Shown: in pieces, positions 22,215 through 32,984 of the stretch | How positions within the stretch are numbered: position 1 is the stretch's first letter | Layout: each line of letters begins with the position of its first letter | NCBI GenBank assembly: GCA_905221605.1 | Contig: CAJNDS010002674.1 | Location: 126,001-190,000, forward strand | DNA length: 64,000 bases | Reading direction: 5' to 3' | Origin: Symbiodinium natans | Lineage: Eukaryota > Sar > Dinophyceae > Suessiales > Symbiodiniaceae | The notes under the pieces: model-generated | What the model was told of the DNA's origin: nothing | Seen by the model: only the letters and a program-made list of their open reading frames with translations | The model's database searches: none | Program-made: the position numbers and the translations under genes

Positions 22215-24909
22215 TTAATGTTGGCTAGGAGGGTTGGGGGGGTACAGCTGTTGCTGCCGCGCGTCATCGTCCGGAAGCTGCTTGTAAGCTTGGTGGACCT
22301 CAGCCGACAGGTGCAGCTTCCTCATGAACTCCTCGCCCTCCAATGTCCGAGAAAGTCTCATTTTGACGCCTTTGTCTCCCGCGCTGCGCGTTGCCATCTT
22401 GCCTGCCTCAAGTCGCTCCAACATTGCTCGCCAGCCACCAGCTTTTCCATGTGTGTAGAGATTCTCCAAGCCTCCATACTGGAGGTACGTGACATTGTCC
22501 TTCTTCTTACGCGAAAAGTGAAGCTGCCTGAAGTTATACCAAGGGCTGCCGTTCTTGATGGCAAAGGGAATGCCAGACTGAACCGCATCCGCCCAGCGAG
22601 GTTCATCGTCAGCCAACTTTGTCAGGAGCCGGCGGCACGCAAGCTCGACTCCGCCCAGGTTAGGCGGCGCTTCGCGAAGCTCCGCATTGAGACCGGAGGG
22701 TCCTTCGTCCGCGCCACTCTTCTTGTTGATAGCCAGGAGCTTGCGCTCGAGGAACACCTGCGCAGAAGTGGAGACTTGAAGGCAGAGAATCAGACACAGA
22801 GGCACGCAGTGCATTGTCTGGCCTGGTTGGCGGCAAAAACATCACATTTTGCCCCCGCTGCCAGGGCATCGAGCAGGCGTACTGTGGTGTCCAAGGGCGC
22901 TCCCGGCACCGCGACACGCAGAAGCCCATTGCGTACTGCCAAGTTACCATCAGCCAACGCTCCGATCTTAGAGTACGTTTTCTTCACAGCCGAGATGAAG
23001 GGACCTGGGCTAAGGAAAAGGCACGTGTACAAGAGCAGGCACATACCCAGGAGCACGGTTCATGTGTCGCAGCTGACCACACAGGTTTAATGCAAGGCAT
23101 GCGTGAGAGGCAAGGCACTGCCCGCGCACTTGTTGGTGGCCTGGGCGCCGCCATCGGTGTATCCAGCCAGGATCATGATAGCGCCTGGCGACCAGGATGT
23201 CGTTGGGACCTGAAAGGCAGGCGTGAGTGAGTATGAAGGGGTTCCTTAGGCTTGATGGAGGGCAGCAGCTGATGTGGAACGGCCTCTGGGCTGAGCATGT
23301 TGACAGCAGGCTGTTTGTCTTCTTTGCCGGCTGCTGGTTCTTCTTGCCCATCGTTCTTCTGTCCTTGCTTGGCATAGGTCCGGAAAGAAAGAAAGGCAGG
23401 AGGCCTTGGGGCGTACTAGATATACAGACTTAAAAAGAAGCTTTCGACAAGGAAGTCTCGTTTGCGCTTAGGCTGTCGCAGGCGGATCGGATCTTCCTCG
23501 GCACTGCCCTTGCTGCTCTGTTCCGGGGGAGCAACGCGGTGCTGAGCTGCCAGGATCGCCTTCAGCACACTCACTGCTAGCGCCTGAGAGCACCGCCTGG
23601 GCAGCAATTTCTCTTCGAACGCTGTGTCCGCCACTGCGTGATCATCTATGAAGGAGGGCGAGAAGCGGAACCGGGCGCAGGCATCCCCTGCGAGTTGTGA
23701 CACGTAAACCTTGAGCTGGCTTCCGAGAGATGCCCAAGCGTTTGCAGTGAGCACTGTGTCTTCATTCCCATTGGCCTTCCCTGTAGCCGTGCCGTCTAAG
23801 AGCTCTATCATTTGTGAATCCTGCAAGTAGACGTCGCGCTTGCGGCCCTGTAGCACTTTTTCTAATTCCGGATTGACGACTTGAAGGTTGCTGTCTGCGG
23901 CCTTCAATCGGTTGAAAATGCCGGAAATAGTTATATTTCCTTGCTCCAGTAAAGCCTCCCTGGACATGACAGGAGCCTGTCCCCGCAAGTCTTTCATCCA
24001 GGTTGCCAGAAGACTCTTGGCATTGTCCTTGCCAGAAGCACTCTCGCCTATGATCAGCTGCGCCAACTTTGCGTTGGCAATGTCCCACTCACTTTCGCTC
24101 TGAGGAATCGCCTTGGTCAGCTTGGCATGCTGCAGGGGACCATTCCAGAGGTACTTGGACAAGCCTTGGAACTGGGCATGGACCACATGGCCGTCTGGGG
24201 GAAGTCCGTGGCCTGCGCTCAGCCGGGCCAAGGCGTGCGCCACTTCGACAGCAGCGACCTGTGTCAGCGGAGTCTCTCGCTGCATCTGAAGCGGGTCGAT
24301 GGAGGCCCTGTCATCGAGCAAGTCGCTATAGAACTCCTGGGAAACGCTCTTCATGTACTCCTTGAGCGTCATCGACTGCGGCTTGTGTCTAAGATCGAGG
24401 GAGCGGCCGACGGCGTCCTCGTCGTAAACTTTTCGGCTCCACTGGTCATGGAAAGCTTCGAGCAACGGCTCCGCCACGGGGCCCTGCGCAAGGATGCGTT
24501 GCAGGGCCATGGTGTCGGCCGCATCCATATCTGGCTGCATCTGCTTCACGCAGGCTGCTTGCCAAGCAGCCACAGCTGCTGCCCTGAGTCGGTCCACTGC
24601 TTCCTTACCCGGGTCCTGGCTCTGGCAGATCCGGGCCACCATCTGGTTGTACTGATCCTTGGACTCTTCCTCAAGGGCGTCCAGAACGAAGCTCAAAGGT
24701 TTGGGAGTTTTCTGGCTGGAGGAGACATCGTCTACTGCCAACTGCTCATCCTTTGCATCCTTGGCGCTTGCCCGGGCGTCTGCAAGCAGCTGATCCTCCT
24801 CGGGTCTTGTGTCTGCAGGGGCCTCGCCGGAGCTTGGTTGTGCCGCCGTTGGTTCGGTAGGATCTTGGTCATGAGAGGCTGCCGCGTGGCAGGAACTCAT
24901 CTCATCCAT
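22215..24909 (-). CDS. Gene B: unrecognised multi-exon protein in the candidate element
   Basis: The first exon, on the minus strand, runs from ATG at 24909 (MDEMSSCHAAASHDQDPTEP) for almost 490 codons. Its N-terminus is acidic and Ala/Glu-rich, the middle is helical, and it ends in a basic nuclear-signal-like cluster (RLRQPKRKRDF) near 23445. Later exons read GAIMILAGYTDGGAQATNK (about 23150), GPFISAVKKTYSKIGALADG (about 23000) and VFLERKLLAINKKSG onward to a stop at 22215. One intron is firmly placed: 22758-22807, 50 nt, GC-AG, phase 0 on both sides. Introns around 23430-23380, 23240 and 23120-23010 are inferred from frame changes. The tail SPWYNFRQLHFSRKKKDN is basic and aromatic. I know no family for it; a nuclear, DNA-related role is suggested only by the basic clusters and the setting. 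Confidence 0.65.
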
Positions 24910-25159
24910 GGGGACAGGTAGCAGAAGAAGTGTAAAAAGTCTGCGTTACCGCTTTATGAGTCATTTGGTTGTGAGGCACGCGTGTCTGGAGAACTGGAAA
25001 ACCCTGAAAATGTCTGCCACTGCTTTGGACTGAGGATGACAGCTTTCGAGTTCCGGCATCTCCGGGAAGACACGTGCAACGGCAGCAAGCCACAGAGGTG
25101 ACACAGGAGACACGTACCCCAAAAAGCAGCAGAGGCTTGAGCTAACCTCAAGCTAAACC

Positions 25160-27075
25160 GCCCGGTTCCCCCAAGTCCTTCAGAAAGAGAAAGGAGGCCA
25201 CGATGTCCGCCAACAGGAGGCCACGATGTCCGCCTGCGACTGTGGGGATACGACTATGCAAGGGGGCTACGCTTGAGGAGAAACCAGTCGGATGCCACAC
25301 GACTAGGGATACGACTATGCAGGATGGCTACGCTTGATGAGAAACCACTCGTATGTCATACGACTGCTTCCTGGGTGCGCTGGGAAACTCTGCCCTCGCA
25401 ATGACTGGACCCTGAGCCAACCGCCCGGCTTCCCCCCAAGTCCTTGAGAAAGAGAAAGGAGGCCACGATGTCCGCCAAAAGGAGGCCACGATGTCCGCCT
25501 GCGACGGTGAAAGCTGTGGGGATACGACTATGCCAGGAGGCTACGCTTGAGCTCGCATGCCATACGACTGCTTCCTGGGGGCGCTTGGAAACTCTGCCCT
25601 CGCAATGACTGGACCCTGAGCCAACCGCCCGGCTTCCCCCCAAGTCCTTTAGAAAGAGAAAGGAGGCCACGATGTCCGCCAAAAGGAGGCCACAATGTCC
25701 GCCTGCGATGGTGAAAGCTGTGGGGATACGACTATGCAAGGAGGCTACGCTTGAGGAGAAACCAGTCGCATGCCACACGACTGGGGATACGACTATGCAG
25801 GGGGGCTACGCTTGATGAGAAACCACTCGTATGCCATACGACTGCTTCCTGGGTGCGCTGGGAAACTCTTCCCTCGCCATGACTGGACCCTGAGCCAACC
25901 GCCCGGCTTCCCCCCAAGTCCTTCAGAAAGAGAAAGGAGGCCACGATGTCCGCCAAAAGGAGGCCACGATGTCCGCCTGCGACGGTGAAAGCTGTGGGGA
26001 TACGACTATGCCAGGAGGCTACGCTTGAGCTCGCATGCCATACGACTGCTTCCTGGGGGCGCTTGGAAACTCTGCCCTCGCAATGACTGGACCCTGAGCC
26101 AACCGCCCGGCTTCCCCCCAAGTCCTTTAGAAAGAGAAAGGAGGCCACGATGTCCGCCAAAAGGAGGCCACAATGTCCGCCTGCGATGGTGAAAGCTGTG
26201 GGGATACGACTATGCAAGGAGGCTACGCTTGAGGAGAAACCAGTCGCATGCCACACGACTGGGGATACGACTATGCAGGGGGGCTACGCTTGATGAGAAA
26301 CCACTCGTATGCCATACGACTGCTTCCTGGGTGCGCTGGGAAACTCTTCCCTCGCCATGACTGGACCCTGAGCCAACCGCCCGGCTTCCCCCCAAGTCCT
26401 TTAGAAAGAGAAAGGAGGCCACGATGTCCGCCAAAAGGAGGCCACGATGTCCGCCTGCGATGGTGAAAGCTGTGGGGATACGACTATGCAAGGAGGCTAC
26501 GCTTGAGGAGAAACCAGTCGCATGCCACACGACTGGGGATACGACTATGCAGGGGGGCTACGCTTGATGAGAAACCACTCGTATGCCATACGACTGCTTC
26601 CTGGGTGCGCTGGGAAACTCTTCCCTCGCCATGACTGGACCCTGAGCCAACCGCCCGGCTTCCCCCCAAGTCCGAGGCCACGATGTCCGCCAAAAGGGGG
26701 CCACGATGTCCGCCTGCGATGGTGAAAGCTGTAGGGATACGACTATGCAAGGAGGCTACGCTTGAGGAGAAACCAGTCGCATGCCACACGACTGGGGATA
26801 CGACTATGCAGGGGGGCTACGCTTGATGAGAAACCACTCGTATGCATACGACTGCTTCCTGGGTGCGCTTGGAAACTCTTCCCTCGCAATGACTGGACCC
26901 TGAGCCAACCGCCCGGCTTCCCCCCAAGTCCTTCAGAAAGAGAAAGGAGGCCACGATGTCCGCCAAAAGGAGGCCACGATGTCCGCCTGCGATGGTGAAA
27001 GCTGTGGGGATACGACTATGCAAGGAGGCTACGCTTGAGGAGAAACCAGTCGCATGCCATACGACTGCTTCGGTG
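25160..27075. repeat. Higher-order tandem repeat with 19-bp palindromes
   Basis: Two unit types alternate: one of about 274 bp and one of about 204 bp, together a 478-bp higher-order unit present about twice (25284 and 25763). Then come a 274-bp copy, a copy shortened to about 261 bp, and a partial unit. Each holds AGAAAGAGAAAGGAGGCCAC, doubled GGCCACGATGTCCGCC, GGGGATACGACTATGCAGG and GCTACGCTTGA. Each also holds one or two near-palindromes of the type GTCGTATGCCATACGAC. Long frames cross the array on both strands only because the units have compatible lengths, so I do not call them as genes. Confidence 0.95.
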
Positions 27076-27362
27076 TGTGCTTGGAAACTCTTCCCGAGTC
27101 TGGTTTGAACCCTGAGCGCCGAGGTTTTGAAGCGGCTGTGCTTACTTCCAGTGTGTTTCTCGTTTTGAGGCAGAGCGGTCACTGTTTGCACAGCAGCCAT
27201 GGGCCCGACAGTTTCAGTTGCACTTCTCCGAGAAGTGCTGTTGTGGGATAGAGGGCCGGGCGTGCCTTGATTCAACCCTGAGCTGCGTCTGCAGTACTGC
27301 GGCAGCGAGGAAGAGCAACCGGAGCAGGTGCATGTTTTGGTCACCGCGCAGCATCACTCGCG

Positions 27363-30300
27363 TTAGGCGGGATTGGTTGAACTAATGCTATGCAGGTGGG
27401 CATCTGTTGCACATCCGTGGATCATACTGGCAGCGAACCTTTCAGTGTGCAGAAGCAACTGCATGTTTCCTCTGGCATCGTTGCCTAGATGCGACACCTG
27501 GGATTTTGCCATGAGCCGACCCTGAGCCTCGCGCAGCCACCGAGTCAGCGAGAGCAGCTGACGGGTCCGGGCATCCGACACAGTGCGTGTCTTGTTGCGA
27601 CTGGAGCGTTGCAGGTTGCGCCACGCACGCTCGGTCCCCACCGTCCCGAGGGATACCCGACGACCCGCCTGGATTGCCCACAGCTTGCTGCGGTACGCAG
27701 CCACCACTCCACGCGCAATGAATGTGCGGGACTGCAGTCGACAAGCGTGCTGGAATGAGCTGCCTCCAGCGGGCGCGGCCAGAGATCCGGGCTTGACCGA
27801 CGCCTGCTGAACGGCGCCGTCCCGACTGAAGATGGGACGCTGGCGCACATGTTTGAGGTAAGCCAGCTGCTGCTTGTACCAAAGGCCGCTACCGGACGCT
27901 CGCGCTTCCTGGAAAAGTACTTGGCTGAGGAGGTCGGACAAGAGAGACAGCTCCTTCTGGAACTCGTGGGTGCTCAAGGCATCGGGATACAGGTGCTGCG
28001 CAAGTAGGAGCCGCACGTCGCGCTTACTGCAGCGGCCCGCTAAGGCCACATCTCGGTACACGACCGCTTTGGCACAACGCGGCAGCAACCTTGGCGTGAC
28101 TGGACAATGTAGGAAAGTGTTAACACACAGGAATATAGTAACACAATCAATAGGAGAAGCGAACTGTGGGTGTATGCGTGTCTGTGTGTGTGTGTGGACG
28201 TGTGTCCCTGCATGGAGCCTAAACCCCAAACCCCTCCACCAAAGACATGGACAGGCGCCGCGCAACTTCCCAGAGGTGGGATGGGCCCAGTCTTGGTCCA
28301 TGCCCTGCGCAAGGACTGTGGCAGCATTGTGAGGGAAGGAAAATCCTTGGAAGTAGGAGCGCAGAATGTCTGCCACTGCCGGCGGCCTCCGCGACTCCCA
28401 AGCGTCGAAGTGAACCCACAAGTCACTACGCGGCCTGGCACGCGTGGCTCCGACGTTCTCGTCGCGCCTGTCGGCGCAATGACGGTTGGCTGGGTTAGTG
28501 GATGACAGGAGAGCCTGCAAGCATCTGGCTGCAAAAGCAGCTTCACGACTGCGGAAGTCAAGAGATTCCAGAAGCCGCTTGTAGACGTGGAGGGGGTCCT
28601 CTCCAATTTCTATTCCCCAAGCGGCGCGAGCTTTGAGGTTTATGACAATTCCGCCAGCGCGGATGTGTGTGCACGCCCACGCTGGCAGGTCTTGCTCAGC
28701 GCAGTCCGCATCAATGTGCCTCACGCATCCAGGGAAACATGTCTCCAGACAATGGGCCACGGTGTTGAAACTTTTCTCGATGTCATCTACATTGACGCCG
28801 ACGGGGCGCTTGCCTGCGGCTGCCAGCATCCTGGACGGGTTTCCGTGTTGAGGGTGCTGCCCCTGGAACCGTGCATTTGTCATCAGACTTGTCGGGGGGG
28901 AGTTTTCAAAAAAACAAAGTGGAAGGGGGTTGGCCTTGCTAGTGCTACCAGGGAAAGAAAGGTTGAGAACGAGGACTTCTAGAAAGGAAGTGAGAGACAT
29001 GTGCGCAGAAACCCGACGGATCAAAAAAACCAAGGAGCTGCATGCATTCTTGCAGTAGGCGATGCTTGGTAGTTCCGTCTTCTCCACTGGTGAGAAGTGG
29101 TGGCAGGAGCAAGCAATCGTCCAAGCCAGTAACCCCCCCAAAAGTTTGTCGCGGGCGCGTCTCGCCCAAGGCTCGTCGTCGGCGCCGGGGTCGCAGCTGT
29201 CGGGCATCGCAAGCGCTGAAGTCCATGTTGAGTAAGGCTCCCTGGGTAGCGACTAGAGGCTGCGCCAGAGCATGAACACGGGGCGCCACAGCAGAAGTCA
29301 TGTAGTCGCAAAGTATTTCCTTGAGCAACTGCCGCGTAGGGGTTTCAAGGAGGAACTGCGTCAAGGCTTGCACAAGCGTTGCTTGCGCCACGGCGCTCAA
29401 GCTGGGACGGAGAGAATGCCTGGCCAGAGAAACGCAGAGCCTGTCAGCAGTAGCATCTCGGAGATCTCGCTCCAGGACAAGCATGTCTTCAGTGTCCTGC
29501 CACAAGCGAAAAGCACGGGGCCAGTAGTTGCCGTCAAGAATGCAACCGTGCAGGATGTCTCCCGTGCAGGAGCGGGTGGACACGTGAGTGGCGCGCAACG
29601 GCGTCCAGACAGCGCCGTGTGTTTTGCAACGCACGCGCTGCACACGCGCGCGATACACGCCGGAGGCTGTGAGCACACGAGGACCGGTGTAAGTGCCATG
29701 CGCTACCACGCAACATGGAGTAGCATCGTCACGATGTGGACAAGCTGTTGGCATGGCATCGAAGGAGACGGGCATTGTGATGAGGTCGTTCAGTAGCCGG
29801 AGGGCGTTCGGCGGCAGATCTGGGTTATTTGCATCATGGCTGTCCGTGTTAGGACCACCACCTGCACCCGGGAGCAGCATGCGTGCGGCGGCAGAATCTT
29901 CGGTTGATAGTGGAGCTGTAAAAGCAACGTCGTCCGAGACGATCCCATAGCAGCAGCTGTGGATGGGCGCAGGCTTGCCTGCGGCGCATACGTTGTTTCC
30001 CAGGCCCCCTCTTAGTAGGTAGGGCTACATGTGTGGTTTCTCTACAGCTTTGGGAACCCTAAAGCAAGCCCTGGGTTCAGGGCACGTCTACGGAGGCGTC
30101 CTAAAGGACAGTGACATCTTCCGTGTGCCCTCCCAATAGCAAAAACAACCCACCTGAGCTCTGCCGTGGCAACAGAGGAACCGCACGCTGGAGACCCTGA
30201 CGTGGCAAGGTTTTCGGCTGGTCTGGCTTGGCACGCCAGCAGCGCCCTGACTTGGCGTGGCCGGGGCAAGTACAAGGACCGGACGTGGGATACGGGGCAA

Positions 30301-31145
30301 ACCGCATCGCCTGGACGGAGTCCTCCGTCAGAGCAGTGACGCAGGCGTACACAGAAGGCGCACCAGGCCAGATACAGAAGTCTCCAACCTGGACTGCGCG
30401 GCAGTTGCAAGCACGTCGTTACTAGTAGTAAGAAAGCGTTTGTTTGCAATGCGAAAGTATAGAAAGGTTTTGTGCGTAATATGCACGAAGCCACACGCAG
30501 CGGCTTGTCGTCCGGCACCAGGCCAGCGCTTGGCACAGGCAAGGGAGGCGCCAGCATGCAGGTCACATTCATGGCACGCAAGAAGCTTGTGACGCTGCCG
30601 GCATCTTGGCGTTGAAACTGGTCAGTAAGCTCCGCGTAAGGACCTTGGGTCAAATCTTCGGGGAAGGCTCCGCCAGGGACAGCAGCCCTGGGAGATGTCA
30701 CGGCCAAGACCTGCACGCATCGCCGCCTACGCTTAGCAGGCTTACTAGAGACGGCGGGCGACTCTCCACGTGCTCTCTTCAAAAGGCGGCCGCCAGCTCC
30801 CCTGGCTGTCGAGCAAACATGATGGCACATGACGCCAATGCTTCCTTCTCGACCACACCGGCAGCGAAAACCGTTTTCTAAACGAGTTGTTCGCTCGGCT
30901 ACGGCTGACAGCTGATCTCGCTGACTGGCATGCTTCTCATGCAGCGCAAGATGTTTTCGAAGTAACTTGCCAGCATTGGCTCCAGAAGTGGAGAAGGTCC
31001 AATCGCGCGGGCGTGCAAAGCAAGTCTTGACCGGCAGAAAGTAACATCCCCCATGTTCACATGAGCGGGACTCCATGAAGGCAAGAAGCGTCAAAGAAGT
31101 ACTCACATTTAGTAGCTGTTTGTTGTCAGCTCGGTCTCGAATCAA
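27363..31145 (-). CDS. Gene A: candidate transposase-like protein of the element
   Basis: Three long minus-strand frames in series. The N-terminal part (31145-30042) carries a Cys/His-rich segment (FRCRCGREGSIGVMCHHVC) and a basic nuclear signal (KPAKRRRRC). The middle (29880-28945) has Cys/His pairs (CPHRDDATPCCVVAHG), then LLNMDFSACDARQLRPRRRR and GVTGLDDCLLL. The C-terminal part (29207-27363) has GVNVDDIEKSF, IGEDPLHVYKRLLESLDF and a conserved-looking HNAATVLAQGMDQDWAHP, ending at a stop at 27363. Introns are needed near 31100-31035, 30400, 30060-29950, 28990-28890 and 28255-28060; the last contains a CA-rich tract. Acidic residues in the first two motifs and in EDPLH could be a DDE/D-type core, and the Cys clusters fit DNA-binding transposase N-termini, but this is inference from motif order. 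Splitting into two genes cannot be excluded. Confidence 0.55.
29953..30060. repeat. Dispersed repeat, copy 2 (inside gene A intron)
   Basis: Starts CAGCTGTGGATGGGCGCAGG, continues TTGCCTGCGGCGCATACG, and ends ACATGTGTGGTTTCTCTACAG. Both ends match copy 1 at 21708-21930. It sits exactly where an intron is needed between the first and second long frames of gene A. It may therefore be an intron that shares origin with a mobile repeat (an introner-like sequence). Confidence 0.7.
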
Positions 31146-31246
31146 TTTATGAGAATATGTGGATTATGCGAGAGAGACACTGGCGGCGACAGTGACGGCT
31201 GCCCGTTCGCTGCCCGAAGCATCTTGAGAATCCCGATGGAAGAGCT

Positions 31247-31915
31247 TACCCTAAACCCTAAACCCTGGACCTCGCTGGTGTACGTAGTCCACTGGCCCAT
31301 AGCAGCCAAGGCGTAGTCACCTGAAGGCTTGGTTTAGAGTTTAGGTTCCTACCCTCTTACAGAGCGGGGTTTAGGGTGCACTTGGATGTTCATGGTACTT
31401 ACCAAGCCAATTATAACAGTACCGAGAACCCAATGTTAACCATGTTAGGGCCAGGGTTTCGAGGTGGGTTATGAGTACAGCTGTAACTGGGCGAAAAGAA
31501 TCGTGAATCTCAAAGAAGGGCTATTTGCAGAGCTTAGGGCTTCGGGATTTCGAGTGTAGGGTTTGGGGGCTAGGGCTTCGTGCCGCAAAAAACCCCGCTC
31601 CCCAAACTGTAGCCCCCAAAGAACCTTCGAGAGGGGAGGCCGAGAGCCCTTAACCAGAGAACGTTCCCTGAAGTCATACTAAGGATCCCGGTAATACTTT
31701 AAAGTCTATGGCTTAATTGAGGGGTCTTGGGCTCTATGGGCAATTCCAGCAGCACAGGAAGATCCACGGCTCCGACCCGCGCATCGTCTATGCCCAGCTG
31801 CTCCACAGAGGAACCACTGATCTTGCAAGCAACTTTTGTTTCAGAACTTAGGGGCCAGGATTTAAGGAGGATATTTAGGGTTTAGGGTTTGGGGCTTAGG
31901 GTTTAGGGTTACAGG
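31247..31915. repeat. Scattered telomere-like motifs, right side of the block
   Basis: CCCTAAACCCTAAACCC lies at about 31249-31266. GTTTAGGGTTTGGGGCTTAGG and related runs lie at about 31876-31910, with single decayed copies between. They mirror the larger telomere-type block inside the left array. Otherwise 31146-32485 shows no gene, only short frames and a (TA)n tract at about 32042-32058. Confidence 0.8.
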
Positions 31916-32485
31916 GGATCAAGGTCTCGGGTTTCTCTAGGCGTCGAGAACCGGCCGGCAGGGTGGAACGTCTATGACTTCAAATCAATAAGTATATCAA
32001 ATCAATCGTATGTTTGTTGCTATATCCTGGTTATGTAATCTGTATATATATATATATGTATTTATACAGATTTTCTATATGTTTTTTTCCCCCGTGGCCT
32101 CCCCTGCGAAACACAGGAAGCACCCAAAAAGCTTACAACCCCAAGCTCTTTCCTCTTCAGCCTCTCAACTCATTTGTCTCTGAAAAGTTGAGGGTTCCCT
32201 CTCTAGGGCAGTTGCTGACTTTAGGTAGATAGCGGTAGGTAGTTATAGGCAGGCGGGATAGAGTTGATATGCTGTTCTTGGTTGGCTTGGCTGCAAAACA
32301 GAATCAAACAGAAGCGCCTGCTCGATCAGCCAGGCACATTCTGGTGTAGACCAGCCGCAGCGCACTCGCCAGCCAGCTCTTTGCAGCACGTTGGAAGTCT
32401 ATTTCTGCAGTGCAGATCTCCCAAACACTTAGCACCACATCGGCAGCTGGCGCATGATGGAGGGAATATCGCATGGTACGCTTTA

Positions 32486-32970
32486 ACCCGCGCAACGGAA
32501 AGTGTAAAAAAGCAAAAACGAAATTTCCAAGTTTACGCTTGCACGTTTTATGCGTTGACGCTTTGACGCTGGACGCGCGCGGCCGAAAACCGAGGATGCA
32601 GAAAGCGCAGGTGGTAAAATGGTAAAAACGAAATTTCGAAATTTACGCTTTTACGCTTTTACGCGCGCGGCGGAAAACTGAGGATGGAGGAAGCGCAGGC
32701 GGTAAAACGGTAAAAACGAAATTTCGAAATTTACGCTTTTACGCTTTTACGCTGTTACGCTGGACTCGCGCGGCGGAAAACTTAGGATGCAGGAAGCGCA
32801 GACGGTAAAACGGTAAAAACGAAATTTCGAAATTTACGCTTTTACACTTTTACGCCGTTACGCTTTTACACGTTTATGTAGATCAAAACTGAGGATGCAG
32901 GAAGCGCGGACGGTAAAACGGTAAAAACGAAATTTCGAAATTTACGCTTTTACGCTTTTACGCGCCGAGC
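32486..32970. repeat. Right array of palindrome-centred repeats (5-6 units)
   Basis: Same unit as at 15841-16205, in the same orientation. It opens with TTAACCCGCGCAACGGAAAG, close to the leader of the left array. The first unit is diverged (AAATTTCCAAGTTT), and the next four carry the exact centre AAATTTCGAAATTT at about 32628, 32714, 32821 and 32933. The array ends CACGCGCGGGAACCC, whose last seven bases complement the GGGTTCC before the left array. Confidence 0.95.
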
Positions 32971-32984
32971 ACGCGCGGGAACCC

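Larger units (their letters stand above)
15813..32984. mobile_element. Candidate giant mobile element, about 17.2 kb
   Basis: Observed: the block starts at GGGTTCC (15813) and ends at GGAACCC (32978-32984), a 7-bp inverted pair. Each end carries an array of a palindrome-centred repeat, and both arrays open with the same leader (CCCGCGCAACG then a purine-rich GTAAAA). Telomere-like TTTAGGG blocks lie inside both arrays. All three long gene regions (A 31.1-27.4, B 24.9-22.2, C 20.1-18.7 kb) are on the minus strand, while every supported gene outside is on the plus strand. Inferred: the block is an inserted unit. Against it: the arrays are direct rather than inverted, I see no clear target-site duplication, and no reverse transcriptase or recognised integrase. 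An alternative is a subtelomeric segment relocated into the chromosome interior. Boundaries are approximate. Confidence 0.45.

Noticed and set aside
25356-26789. Long minus- and plus-strand open frames in the 25-27 kb repeat (up to 174 codons)
   Set aside because: They repeat the same peptide in several frames because the DNA units are tandem copies; no start context, no family, and both strands are open.
15813-32984. LTR retrotransposon or endogenous virus
   Set aside because: The end arrays are tandem minisatellites without polypurine tract or primer site, and none of the proteins shows reverse transcriptase, integrase, protease or capsid motifs.
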